Origin: Paraburkholderia elongata
GTDB lineage: Bacteria > Pseudomonadota > Gammaproteobacteria > Burkholderiales > Burkholderiaceae
Direction of reading: 5' to 3'
NCBI RefSeq assembly: GCF_013177735.1
Contig: NZ_WOEZ01000044.1
Coordinates: forward strand, 124,001 to 188,000
DNA length: 64,000 bases
The position numbers and the translations under genes are program-made. Below, one piece after another: positions 9,438 to 19,261 of this stretch. The notes beneath the pieces were generated by a model, which searched no databases, was not told the DNA's origin, and saw only the letters and a program-made list of their open reading frames with translations. Within the stretch, counting starts at the first letter, position 1; the number at the start of each line of letters is the position of its first letter.

Positions 9438-10949
9438 ATGAAGCAAACAGCGCAACCCGTCGATCCGCAGTTTGCGGCCGGCGCGCAGGGCAGCAGTCTT
9501 TACAACGATGACCTTGCGCCGACCGGCGTCGCCCAGCGCACGTGGAGGTGGTATCACTTTGCCGCGCTCTGGGTCGGGATGGTGATGAACATCGCGTCAT
9601 ACATGCTCGCGGCCGGTTTGACGGAGGAGGGCATGTCGCCGTGGCAGGCGGTGGCGACCGTGCTGCTCGGCAATCTGATCGTGCTGGTGCCGATGCTGCT
9701 GATCGGGCATGCGGGCGCGAAGCACGGTATTCCGTATGCGGTGCTGGTGCGTTCCTCCTTCGGCACGCAAGGTGCGAAACTGCCGGCGATGCTGCGGGCA
9801 ATCGTCGCGTGCGGCTGGTACGGTATTCAGACATGGCTTGGCGGCAGCGCGATCTACACGCTGCTGAACATTCTGACCGGTAACGCGCTGCACGGCGCGG
9901 CCTTGCCGTTCCTGGACATCTCGCTCGCGCAGCTCGCGTGTTTCCTCGTGTTCTGGGCGCTGCAGATTTACTTCATTGTGCACGGCACCGATTCGATTCG
10001 CTGGCTCGAAAGCTGGTCCGCGCCGATCAAGATCGTGATGTGTATCGCGCTGGTGTGGTGGGCCACCTCGAAGGCGGGCGGACTCGGCTCGATGCTGTCG
10101 GCACCGTCGCAATTCGTGACTGGCGGCAAGAAGGAGGGCATGTTCTGGGCGACCTTCTGGCCCGGCCTCACGGCCATGGTGGGTTTCTGGGCGACGCTCG
10201 CGCTGAATATTCCCGACTTCACCCGCTTTGCGAAAACGCAGCGCGATCAGATCATCGGCCAGTCAGTGGGCTTGCCGATTCCGATGGCGCTGCTCTCGGT
10301 CATCTCGGTGGTGGTGACGTCGGCGACCGTGGTGATCTACGGCAAGGCGATCTGGGACCCGATCGACCTGACGAGCCGCATGACCGGCATCGGCGTCGGC
10401 CTTGCGTTGATCATCCTGACGCTGGATACGATGTGCTGCAATCTGGCGGCGAATCTCGTCGGCCCGGCTTATGACTTTTCGAGCCTTTGGCCGAAGGGTA
10501 TTTCGTATCGAGTCGGCGGCATGATTACCGCGACCATCGCCATTGTGATGATGCCGTGGAAGATTCTCGCCACCACGCAGGGCTATATTTTCACGTGGCT
10601 GGTCGGCTACTCGGCTTTGCTCGGTCCGGTGGCGGGCATTCTGATGGTCGACTACTTCCTGATTCGCGGCACACGGCTCGACCCGCGTGAACTGTTCGAC
10701 GAGCATGGCGAGTACAGCTACACCGGCGGCTGGAATATCGGCGCGGTGGTGGCGCTCGTGATCGGCGTGCTACCGAATCTGCCCGGCTTTTTGCATACCG
10801 CGTTTCCGGCATCGTTCCCGAATGTGCCGGCGATTTTCAACACACTCTATACCTATGCCTGGTTTGTCGGACTCGCGTTGGCGTCGATCGTATATAGCGC
10901 GTGGATGAAGCTGAGCAAGGGACCGAGTGCGCGTGTGGCGAGTGCCTGA
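9438..10949 (+). CDS. NCS1-family nucleobase permease
   Basis: This 503-residue cytoplasmic-membrane permease of the nucleobase:cation symporter-1 family has about 12 hydrophobic segments. Family features include WYHFAALWVGMVMNI near the start, GIQTWLGGSAIY, and NIPDFTRFAKTQRDQIIGQ in the middle. Uracil, or possibly a hydantoin or dihydropyrimidine, is the likely cargo given its place between preA and dihydropyrimidinase. Substrate choice cannot be read from the sequence. It is co-directional with the other catabolic genes and 119 bp after preA. Confidence 0.88.
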   Translation: MKQTAQPVDPQFAAGAQGSSLYNDDLAPTGVAQRTWRWYHFAALWVGMVMNIASYMLAAGLTEEGMSPWQAVATVLLGNLIVLVPMLLIGHAGAKHGIPYAVLVRSSFGTQGAKLPAMLRAIVACGWYGIQTWLGGSAIYTLLNILTGNALHGAALPFLDISLAQLACFLVFWALQIYFIVHGTDSIRWLESWSAPIKIVMCIALVWWATSKAGGLGSMLSAPSQFVTGGKKEGMFWATFWPGLTAMVGFWATLALNIPDFTRFAKTQRDQIIGQSVGLPIPMALLSVISVVVTSATVVIYGKAIWDPIDLTSRMTGIGVGLALIILTLDTMCCNLAANLVGPAYDFSSLWPKGISYRVGGMITATIAIVMMPWKILATTQGYIFTWLVGYSALLGPVAGILMVDYFLIRGTRLDPRELFDEHGEYSYTGGWNIGAVVALVIGVLPNLPGFLHTAFPASFPNVPAIFNTLYTYAWFVGLALASIVYSAWMKLSKGPSARVASA

Positions 10950-11010
10950 GTGTGCATGAGCCACGCACGAAGCGAACGAAGTACGTAGCACCGAAACCAG
11001 CAGTTCATAA

Positions 11011-12474
<1,464 letters not shown>

Positions 12475-12491
12475 GCTGTTTGCAATCTGAC

Positions 12492-12528
12492 GGGCGGCCT
12501 TGCAGTGCCGCCCGCGCCGACTATTTTT
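12492..12528 (+). terminator. Terminator-like hairpin after the pyrimidine operon
   Basis: A 7-bp stem (GGGCGGC 12492-12498 / GCCGCCC 12507-12513) is followed 10 nt later by TTTTT. It is imperfect as an intrinsic terminator because the T-run is displaced. Confidence 0.5.
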
Positions 12529-12713
12529 CAACGCCGCGCATTCGCCGTGGCGATACCCCTCCCGCGTTTTCCCTGATGGCGCCCGGCACGTGTTCCGTGG
12601 TGCGATGCATGCCGCGTCTGCCCTATCTGCTGTAGGGGCGAATTCAACGTTGTATGAACCACCTTGGCTGTCCGCTTAGCACGCAAGCGCATATTGATCG
12701 GAAACCTGATCCT

Positions 12714-12742
12714 TTGTAAAAACGCAGACCGTTTGCTACAGT
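12714..12742 (+). promoter_or_regulatory. Promoter of the amino-acid ABC operon
   Basis: TTGTAA (12714-12719), a 17-bp spacer and TACAGT (12737-12742) lie about 85 bp upstream of the binding-protein gene. The rest of the 353-bp gap after dihydropyrimidinase shows no gene. Confidence 0.6.
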
Positions 12743-12827
12743 CCGCCCACTCTGCCGGGCCCGACCGCTGGCGGAATGCCGCACACAAACCATGCAACTG
12801 ACGTAGCAAACTTTACGGAGCCACCTG

Positions 12828-13610
12828 ATGAAGTCGATTCGTTCCATTCTGCTGATCGCGCTGCTGCAAGCGGTGACCCTGAGCCCGGCCTTCGCTGCTG
12901 ACGAGCTCGCGCAGATCAAGTCCGCGGGCGTGTTCAAGATCGGCACCGAAGGCACCTACGCACCGTTCACGTACCACGATGAATCCGGCAAGCTGACCGG
13001 CTTCGACGTCGACATCGGCACAGCCATCGCGCAACGGCTGGGCGTCAAGCCGCAATTCGTCGAAGGTAAATGGGACGGCCTGATTGCCGGTCTCGATGTG
13101 AACCGCTACGACGCGGTGATCAATGAAGTCGCCGTCACCGACGCGCGCAAGGCGAAATACGATTTCTCGGACCCGTACATCACTTCGCATGCGGCGCTGA
13201 TCGTGCGTTCGGACGACAATTCGATCAAGACGTTCGACGACCTGAAGGGCAAGAAGTCTGCGAATACGCTGACCAGCAACTTCGGCAAGATCGCGGCCGC
13301 GCATGGTGCGGAGGTGATTCCCGTGCAGGGCTTCAACGAATCGGTCGACCTGTTGACTGCGGGCCGCGTCGATGCGACCGTCAACGATTCGCTGTCGTTC
13401 CTCGACTTCAAGAAGCACAAGCCGGACGCGAAGGTGAAGATCGCCGCGCTCGATACGTCGGCGGACAGCAGCGACAAGTCCGCGGTGCTGATCCGCAAGG
13501 GCAGTCCCGAGTTGCAGGCGGCGATCAACAAGGCGCTCGCCGACATGAGGAAAGACGGCACGTACTTGAAGATCTCGCAGAAGTACTTTGGTAAAGACGT
13601 TTCCCAATAA
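12828..13610 (+). CDS. Periplasmic amino-acid binding protein (probably cystine)
   Basis: This is the substrate-binding protein of a polar amino-acid ABC transporter (SBP family 3). A signal peptide covers about residues 1-24 (cleavage after SPAFA). The mature protein has the two-lobe signature (GTEGTYAPFTYHDESGKLTGFDVDIG, YDFSDPYI). The overall pattern resembles FliY/TcyJ cystine-binding proteins, but cystine is an inference. It is the first gene of a three-gene operon, with the permease 22 bp downstream. It acts in the periplasm. Confidence 0.88.
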   Translation: MKSIRSILLIALLQAVTLSPAFAADELAQIKSAGVFKIGTEGTYAPFTYHDESGKLTGFDVDIGTAIAQRLGVKPQFVEGKWDGLIAGLDVNRYDAVINEVAVTDARKAKYDFSDPYITSHAALIVRSDDNSIKTFDDLKGKKSANTLTSNFGKIAAAHGAEVIPVQGFNESVDLLTAGRVDATVNDSLSFLDFKKHKPDAKVKIAALDTSADSSDKSAVLIRKGSPELQAAINKALADMRKDGTYLKISQKYFGKDVSQ

Positions 13611-13632
13611 GCGTCACGTGCGAGTCTGAATC

Positions 13633-14310
13633 ATGCCAGCATGGTTGCATCTGATGGCGCAGTCGCTGTGGCCCCTCCTGTATGCGGGGCTTGTATTTAC
13701 CGTTCCGCTCACATTGGCATCGTTCGCCATTGGGATTGTCGTGGCGTTTATTGTTGCGCTGGTCAGGCTATTCGGCCCGCGGTGGGCGGTAGCGTGCGTG
13801 CGCTTCTACGTGTGGCTGTTTCGCGGCTCGCCGTTGCTGGTGCAACTGTTTGTGATTTTCTACGGACTACCGAACGTGGGCATCGTGCTCGACCCGCTGA
13901 CGGCGGCGATCATTGGGTTTTCGCTGAATGTCGGCGCGTATAACTCGGAGGTGATACGCGGCGTGATCGAGTCGATTCCGAAGGGGCAATGGGAAGCGGC
14001 GTACTCGATGGGCATGACGCGTGAACAGGCGCTGCGCCGCGCGATCCTGCCGCAAGCGGCGCGTGTTGCGCTGCCGCCGCTCTCGAACTCGTTCATTGCG
14101 TTGGTGAAGGACACATCGCTCGCCGCGGTACTGACGGTGCCCGAGGTGTTCCAGGCGGCACAGCGGATCGCGTCGGTGACGTATGAACCTTTGATTCTGT
14201 ACACCGAGGCGGCACTGGTTTATCTCGTGTTCAGTTCGGTATTGTCGTCGGCGCAAGTCCGGCTCGAGCGCAAGTTCGGCCGTCACGCACTTTTCCATGC
14301 GAGCAACTGA
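13633..14310 (+). CDS. Amino-acid ABC transporter permease (HisM/TcyL type)
   Basis: This is a 225-residue inner-membrane permease with several hydrophobic helices and the EAA loop (EAAYSMGMTREQALRRAILPQAARVALPP) that contacts the ATPase. The RGSPLLVQLFVIFYGLP segment is typical of polar amino-acid permeases. Its stop overlaps the ATPase start (TGATG), indicating translational coupling. It probably forms a homodimer, since only one permease gene is present. Confidence 0.92.
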   Translation: MPAWLHLMAQSLWPLLYAGLVFTVPLTLASFAIGIVVAFIVALVRLFGPRWAVACVRFYVWLFRGSPLLVQLFVIFYGLPNVGIVLDPLTAAIIGFSLNVGAYNSEVIRGVIESIPKGQWEAAYSMGMTREQALRRAILPQAARVALPPLSNSFIALVKDTSLAAVLTVPEVFQAAQRIASVTYEPLILYTEAALVYLVFSSVLSSAQVRLERKFGRHALFHASN

Positions 14311-15083
14311 TGATTCGACTGGAAAAAATCGACAAGTACTTCGGCGAGAATCGGGTGTTGAGTTCGGTGGACCTGCAACTCGCGCCGGGCAACGTCACTG
14401 CGCTGATTGGCCCGTCCGGCAGCGGCAAGAGTACGCTTTTGCGTTGCGTGAATCTGCTGGAAATCCCGGAGGCCGGATCACTTGAAGTTGGCGACCAGCG
14501 CCTCGAATTCAGCCGCGATCACAAGCCACCGCGCGAGGAGGTGCTGACGATTCGCCGCCGCACCGGCATGGTGTTCCAGAATTTCCAGTTGTTTCCGCAT
14601 TTGACGGTGCGGCAGAACGTCATGGAAGGCTTGCTGACCGTACTGAAGTGGGACAAGGAAAGAGCGCGCGTACGTGCAGACGAATTACTTGAGAAAGTCG
14701 GCATCGCACACAAAGCCGACGCATGGCCCGCGACGCTTTCCGGCGGCCAGCAGCAACGCGTAGCGATTGCGCGGGCGCTGGCGCCGTCGCCGGAAGTGTT
14801 GTTATGCGACGAGCCCACTTCGGCACTGGATCCCGGACTGGCTGCGGAGGTGGTGGACGTCCTCAAGCAGCTTGCTACGGAGGGCATGACGATGTTGATG
14901 GCGACACATGATTTGCGTCTTGCCGCGACGATTGCGCGAGACGTGGTGTTTCTGAACAACGGCGTGGTGGTCGAGGCGGGCCCATCGCGCGACATTTTCA
15001 TGCAACCACGCGAACCGGAAACAGAGCGCTTCGTATCGACGCTGACACACAGCTTGCCGGATGCATGGACAGAGCAGGGCTGA
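14310..15083 (+). CDS. Amino-acid ABC transporter ATPase (GlnQ/TcyN type)
   Basis: This 257-residue ATPase energises the preceding permease. Walker A is GPSGSGKS near residue 34, the signature LSGGQQQR is near 145, and Walker B is VLLCDEPTSALD near 165. The short insert after Walker A (FSRDHKPPREEVLTIRR) is typical of cystine/glutamine-type ATPases. Its start overlaps the permease stop. It is the last gene of the operon; a dispersed repeat and the convergent leuA follow. Confidence 0.92.
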   Translation: MIRLEKIDKYFGENRVLSSVDLQLAPGNVTALIGPSGSGKSTLLRCVNLLEIPEAGSLEVGDQRLEFSRDHKPPREEVLTIRRRTGMVFQNFQLFPHLTVRQNVMEGLLTVLKWDKERARVRADELLEKVGIAHKADAWPATLSGGQQQRVAIARALAPSPEVLLCDEPTSALDPGLAAEVVDVLKQLATEGMTMLMATHDLRLAATIARDVVFLNNGVVVEAGPSRDIFMQPREPETERFVSTLTHSLPDAWTEQG

Positions 15084-15144
15084 CCTGAGAGAAGATAAGA
15101 CGGGAACAAAAACCGGTCTGTCGACAGCCAGCGGCGCAGCGAAA

Positions 15145-15169
15145 AAGAAGAGGGGCGCGGAAGCGCCCC
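15145..15169 (-). terminator. Stem-loop, possible minus-strand terminator
   Basis: A 7-bp GC stem (GGGGCGC 15152-15158 / GCGCCCC 15163-15169) closes a GGAA loop. On the minus strand it is followed by a T-rich tail (TCTTCTTTTT), so it could end leuA transcripts about 300 nt after the leuA stop. On the plus strand an A-run follows instead. Confidence 0.45.
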
Positions 15170-15225
15170 GCAAAAAAATAAACGACAGACAAAAAATAGA
15201 CCACTGGTTTGCTAGCAGACTCTTC

Positions 15226-15450
15226 CGACGAGCACGCAGTGCGAGTCGGGAGGTATGACACCTTTGTCACTCACGCCGAATGTGCGAGAACACAGATTCC
15301 AGATGCACCACTACCTGCTCCAAGCCAGGGGACCCGCTTAAGAATTAGCGGTGTGAAGCCGCTTTCTTTGCTTATCTTTCTTTGCGGCGGCAAAGAAAGT
15401 GAGTGCCGCCCCGCACAGGGGCGACGCTAATAAACCGCTAACAAATCAGG
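15226..15450 (+). repeat. Dispersed hairpin-rich repeat, copy A
   Basis: About 220 bp shares long identical blocks with 40888-41248 (same orientation) and 40285-40600 (inverted), for example TTTGTCACTCACGCCGAATG and CAGATGCACCACTACC. It folds into AGCGG/CCGCT, a 10-bp stem CTTTCTTTGC/GCAAAGAAAG around a GGCG loop, and CGCCCC/GGGGCG. It fills the gap between the ABC operon and leuA. Confidence 0.85.
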
Positions 15451-15465
15451 AAGAGGCCAAAGACC

Positions 15466-17184
15466 TCATACAGCCACACTCTCCGCGTCATCGCTCAACG
15501 CAACTTCAAAAAACCGCCCCTGCGCGTCAACATTAACCCGCGCATAAGCGCGATTAACGCCGCTGATCACAGCCCGAATAGAAGCCGTCACCAGATTGGC
15601 ATCAATCCCAACCCCAAACGCACTCCCGGCGACATCAGCCCCAGCCATCTCGGCAACAGCCACAGCGCGAGCATCAGCCCCTTGAGTCAAAGCCCGCTCT
15701 TCATAATGCTGAATCCGCACCGGCACCCCGATCGCATGCATCAACGCATCAAGCGGCCCATTCCCTTCACCGTTCAGCACGCGCCGCGAGCCATCAATCT
15801 CGACAGTGAGCTTGATATGTTCACGCCCATCGCGCTCAGACAGACTATGTCCAACATAGTGAATCGGCGCAGCACTGTGCACATACTCCTGCTGGAACAA
15901 TTCCCAGATCTGCGAGGGCGTAACTTCCTGACCACTAGAGTCAGTAAACCGCTGCACAGCAGAACTAAAATCAACTTGCAAGCGCCGCGGCAAGACCACC
16001 CCATAACCCTGCTCGAGCAAATAAGCAATCCCGCCCTTACCAGACTGACTATTCACACGAATAACTGAATCATAAGTCCGCCCGAGATCGCTCGGATCGA
16101 TCGGCATATACGGCACTTCCCAGATAGCATCCGGCTTCTGCACAGCAAAACCCTTCTTGATCGCATCCTGATGCGAACCGGAGAACGCGGTGAACACGAG
16201 ATCACCGACATACGGATGACGCGGATGCACCGGCAACTGCGTGCATTCCTCTGCGGTACGCGCGACTTCATTGATATTCGAAAAGTCGAGTTCAGGATCG
16301 ACACCCTGCGTGTACAAATTCAACGCAAGCGTCACGAGATCGACGTTGCCGGTGCGTTCGCCATTGCCGAACAAACACCCTTCGACACGATCCGCTCCCG
16401 CCATCACCGCCAGTTCCGCCGCGGCCACCGCAGTGCCCCGATCGTTATGCGGATGCACTGAAACGATCAACGAATCGCGACGCGCGAGATTGCGATGCAT
16501 CCATTCGATCTGGTCCGCGTAAACATTCGGCGTAGCCATTTCCACAGTAGCGGGCAGGTTCACGATCGCTTTATGGTCGGGCGTCGGTTGCCAGATATCG
16601 AACACGGCGTCGCACACTTCCTTGGCGAATTCGAGTTCGGTGCCGCTGAACACTTCCGGGCTGTATTGCAGGGTGAAATGCGTTTCCGGCGCGGCATCGG
16701 CGAGACGCTTCATCGTACGCGCGGCGTTTTGCGCGAGTTCTTTCACGCCACTTTTTTCGAGGCCGAACACGATGCGACGGAATTCCGGCGCGGTGGCGTT
16801 GTACAGGTGGACGATGGCGCGCGGCACGCCACGCAAGGATTCGAAGGTGCGTTCGATCAGGTCGTCGCGGGCTTGCGTCAACACTTCGATCGTGACGTCG
16901 TCGGGGATATGGCCGCCTTCGATCAACTCGCGTACGAAATTGAAATCGGTTTGCGAGGCAGAAGGAAATGCGACTTCAATTTCCTTGAAGCCGATCTGCA
17001 CCAGCGTCTTGAACATGCGCATCTTGCGTTGCGCGTTCATCGGCTCGAACAACGCTTGATTGCCGTCGCGCAGGTCGGTACTCATCCAGATCGGCGCGCG
17101 CGTGATGACACGTGACGGCCACTGGCGGTCCGTCAAATTGATGGGCTTGAACGAGCGATACTTGGTAGCAGGGTTCTTCAACAT
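15466..17184 (-). CDS. leuA: 2-isopropylmalate synthase
   Basis: LeuA condenses acetyl-CoA with 2-ketoisovalerate, the first committed step of leucine synthesis. The N-terminal HMGL-like barrel shows [15 protein letters not shown] near residue 35 and the metal-binding [14 protein letters not shown] near 240. The C-terminal part is the leucine-sensing allosteric domain ([25 protein letters not shown]). Two ATG codons lie just upstream (17193, 17190), but AAGG is 9 nt from the ATG at 17184, giving 572 residues. The upstream leader peptide and attenuator indicate control by leucyl-tRNA level. Confidence 0.95.
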   Translation of the reverse strand: MLKNPATKYRSFKPINLTDRQWPSRVITRAPIWMSTDLRDGNQALFEPMNAQRKMRMFKTLVQIGFKEIEVAFPSASQTDFNFVRELIEGGHIPDDVTIEVLTQARDDLIERTFESLRGVPRAIVHLYNATAPEFRRIVFGLEKSGVKELAQNAARTMKRLADAAPETHFTLQYSPEVFSGTELEFAKEVCDAVFDIWQPTPDHKAIVNLPATVEMATPNVYADQIEWMHRNLARRDSLIVSVHPHNDRGTAVAAAELAVMAGADRVEGCLFGNGERTGNVDLVTLALNLYTQGVDPELDFSNINEVARTAEECTQLPVHPRHPYVGDLVFTAFSGSHQDAIKKGFAVQKPDAIWEVPYMPIDPSDLGRTYDSVIRVNSQSGKGGIAYLLEQGYGVVLPRRLQVDFSSAVQRFTDSSGQEVTPSQIWELFQQEYVHSAAPIHYVGHSLSERDGREHIKLTVEIDGSRRVLNGEGNGPLDALMHAIGVPVRIQHYEERALTQGADARAVAVAEMAGADVAGSAFGVGIDANLVTASIRAVISGVNRAYARVNVDAQGRFFEVALSDDAESVAV

Positions 17185-17228
17185 TTTCATCATCCTTGGG
17201 ATCGATCAACCTGGTGTCGACCGGACGA

Positions 17229-17267
17229 CGAAAAGACAAAGCATGGCCGCCGGTCGAAAACCGGGGC
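17229..17267 (-). terminator. leuA attenuator terminator
   Basis: On the minus strand an 8-bp stem with one bulged C (17246-17267, loop TTTCG) is followed by TTTGTCTTTT. It lies between the leader peptide stop (17308) and leuA (17184), where a leu attenuator terminator belongs. Confidence 0.6.
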
Positions 17268-17307
17268 TGGGTCGGTTACTGGGGAATTGAGCGGTGCTTC
17301 GGGTGTT

Positions 17308-17388
17308 TCAGACGGAAGCGCGCAGCAGCAGACCTAGCCCGGTAGAGCGGGCTAGTAGTAGCGATAGGATGGTCTGGGCGCGGTACAT
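17308..17388 (-). CDS. Leucine-rich leader peptide of leuA
   Basis: This 26-codon reading frame starts at the ATG at 17388 and stops at the TGA at 17310-17308. It encodes a peptide beginning MYRAQTILSLLLARS and ending GLGLLLRASV, with 8 leucines in two clusters. Five of the eight Leu codons are CTA, which is rare in this GC-rich genome, so ribosomes should stall when Leu-tRNA is short. An 8-bp perfect inverted repeat (17334-17341 / 17348-17355) lies within the coding region between the Leu clusters and would be the pause hairpin. No Shine-Dalgarno is obvious. Confidence 0.82.
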   Translation of the reverse strand: MYRAQTILSLLLARSTGLGLLLRASV

Positions 17389-17396
17389 AGTGCGTA

Positions 17397-17425
17397 ATAG
17401 GAACATATTATTGGGACCGCGTCAA
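17397..17425 (-). promoter_or_regulatory. Candidate promoter of the leu leader transcript
   Basis: On the minus strand TTGACG (17425-17420), a 17-bp spacer and TCCTAT (17402-17397) form a partial sigma-70 match. The predicted start would fall almost on the leader ATG, implying a leaderless message. The -10 match is poor. Confidence 0.35.
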
Positions 17426-17505
17426 GCGCGGTGCGGTGAAGAACGCGCCGACTGGCGGGGCTTAGCGCTGCCGGGGCGCGCTGGAACCCGAGCTGGTCAT
17501 GGCCG

Positions 17506-18375
17506 TCATCTAGGTTTCACGAAACGCAACGTCATGCGGTCCGATTCGCCGATCGCTGCGTATTTCGCCCGATCGACTTCGTGGCCTTCATACGTGGGCG
17601 GCAGCGACCACACGCCGTTCGGATAATTTTTCGTGTCGCGCGGATTGCTGTTCACCTCGCTTTGGCCCGCCAATTCGAAACCTGCCGCGCGCGCGTGTTC
17701 GATGACATAGGCTTCGGTCACATAGCCGGTGTCGATGGTCTGCTGCAGGGACGTGCCCGGCGCCGCGCGATGTTCCTCGACACCGAGGATGCCGCCCGGT
17801 TTAAGCGCCGCGTAGAAGGCGCGCAGGTTCGCGTCGATCTCGCCGTCCTTGATCCAGTTGTGGATGTTGCGGAAGGTCAGCACCTGGTCGACGCTGCCAT
17901 CGGCCGGAAAGCCACTGAAGCGGCCCGCTCGCAGCGTGCCGACCACCACATTGCCATAGACAGCCGGCGTGGCCACCAGTTTGCGCGCGAATGACGCCCG
18001 GCCAGCCTGCTCCTCCGCCGCCGACGCGGCGTCCGGACTCTCGTATTGCGCCTCGTACAGCGTCCCGTGGTCATGCAGATAGAGCGCGAGTATTTCCGTG
18101 TACCAGCCACCACCCGGCGCGATCTCCAGCACGGTTTGCGACGACGCCACGCCAAAGAATTGCAGCGTTTCTTTCGGATGGCGGTAGACATCGCGTGCGC
18201 GGGCCTTGTCGCTGCGCTGGGGCCCGGAAATTGCGGCATCGAGCGCGGCAGAATCGGCCGCCGTGGGAGAGGTCGACGCCGTCGGGGCGGCGCAGGCGGC
18301 CAGCAGCAGCGCCGCGCTCAGCGCCGCGAGCGTGGAACGCAGCGCGCGGGCTTGGGGAGTGGGGTGGGTGTTCAT
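17506..18375 (-). CDS. Predicted methyltransferase with lipoprotein signal
   Basis: The 289-residue protein has a class I SAM-methyltransferase fold of the exported COG4798 type. Motif I is VLEIAPGGGWYTEIL near residue 85. The N-terminus is a lipoprotein signal with lipobox LLAAC near residues 25-29. Start choice is uncertain: ATG 18375 gives a compact signal, while the frame stays open to 18603. The substrate is unknown. A methyltransferase fold outside the cytoplasm is odd because SAM is not expected there, so the fold may have another role. It is transcribed divergently from the next lipoprotein. Confidence 0.7.
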   Translation of the reverse strand: MNTHPTPQARALRSTLAALSAALLLAACAAPTASTSPTAADSAALDAAISGPQRSDKARARDVYRHPKETLQFFGVASSQTVLEIAPGGGWYTEILALYLHDHGTLYEAQYESPDAASAAEEQAGRASFARKLVATPAVYGNVVVGTLRAGRFSGFPADGSVDQVLTFRNIHNWIKDGEIDANLRAFYAALKPGGILGVEEHRAAPGTSLQQTIDTGYVTEAYVIEHARAAGFELAGQSEVNSNPRDTKNYPNGVWSLPPTYEGHEVDRAKYAAIGESDRMTLRFVKPR

Positions 18376-18538
18376 GGCACCCATTATCGGGCGCGATCCG
18401 CCTGGAAAGAAATCGCCAATCCGCATAACGATATGCGCCTGCGGTATTTGCTGCGTCCCGGTGGCGTCGGTCAGCGCACGATGCCGATCCGTCAGCCCGT
18501 AAGCTACAATTGCCGACGGCTTGAAAAACGGAACATCA

Positions 18539-19123
18539 ATGAAGATTCGGATTCTCTCTATCGCCTGCGTCACGACCGCCGCCACGCTGCTGGCGGCCTG
18601 CACGGCCGTCTACAAGAACTCGGATGCATGCGAGCAGTTGATGCGAAGCAAGCTGGCTGAAACGTCGTCGCCGGATACGCTGAAGATCGCTCATACGGGC
18701 GCCGGTATTGACGGTTCGCGGGTGGTCGTCGAAGGCTCGATCGAGCACGTGGTGACAGCGTCGGAGGTTGCAGCTGCATCGGCGGCATCTGCGGCAGCTT
18801 CCGCCGCGCAGGTGGCGAAGGCGCCGCGCTCGGCTTCGGGCGTGCGCGCGGCATCCGCGGTGTCGGTGGCTTCCTCGGCTTCGGACGCTGCGGCTGCGTC
18901 AGGTGTGACGGCCGAAGGGGCTTCGGGTGCTATGGCCGCTTCGGCGAGCCTCGCTGGGTCGGGCGTCGACGCAACTTCGCTCAAATCGGCCAAGCCGAAG
19001 AAGACCACCACAGCGGCTGCCGCCGAGTGCACGTTCCACGGCTCGGCGCTGAGCGTATTCAGCTGGTTGGCGCCGGCAAAGCTCGCCAAACCGGTCGATG
19101 AAGCCGGCGAAGCCACCGAGTAG
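18539..19123 (+). CDS. Ala/Ser-rich lipoprotein, function unknown
   Basis: I do not recognise a domain. The start at 18539 gives a lipoprotein signal (TTAATLLAACTAV, Cys near 21). A short ordered part contains two more cysteines (DACEQLM near 30, AAECTFHG near 165). Between them runs a low-complexity stretch of roughly 80 residues dominated by Ala and Ser with Val, which probably spans periplasm or wall as a flexible spacer. GGAA lies upstream of the ATG. A strong terminator follows. Confidence 0.65.
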   Translation: MKIRILSIACVTTAATLLAACTAVYKNSDACEQLMRSKLAETSSPDTLKIAHTGAGIDGSRVVVEGSIEHVVTASEVAAASAASAAASAAQVAKAPRSASGVRAASAVSVASSASDAAAASGVTAEGASGAMAASASLAGSGVDATSLKSAKPKKTTTAAAAECTFHGSALSVFSWLAPAKLAKPVDEAGEATE

Positions 19124-19222
19124 CAATTTCCGTTGCGCCTGTTGCCGCCGGCTAGCGCCCCCGGGTACCTCATGCCGTGCCCAACGAACACGGCATGATC
19201 CGGCTAACGCAAGACAAACCTC

Positions 19223-19256
19223 AAGCCGCCTCGTTCGCGAGGCGGCTTTTGTTTTC
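19223..19256 (+). terminator. Strong intrinsic terminator
   Basis: An 11-bp stem (AAGCCGCCTCG / CGAGGCGGCTT) with a TTCG loop is followed by TTTGTTTTC. It ends the lipoprotein transcript just before the convergent glycosyltransferase gene. A second 10-bp inverted repeat, TCATGCCGTG / CACGGCATGA (19170-19179 / 19189-19198), lies just upstream. Confidence 0.85.
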
Positions 19257-19261
19257 GTGCA

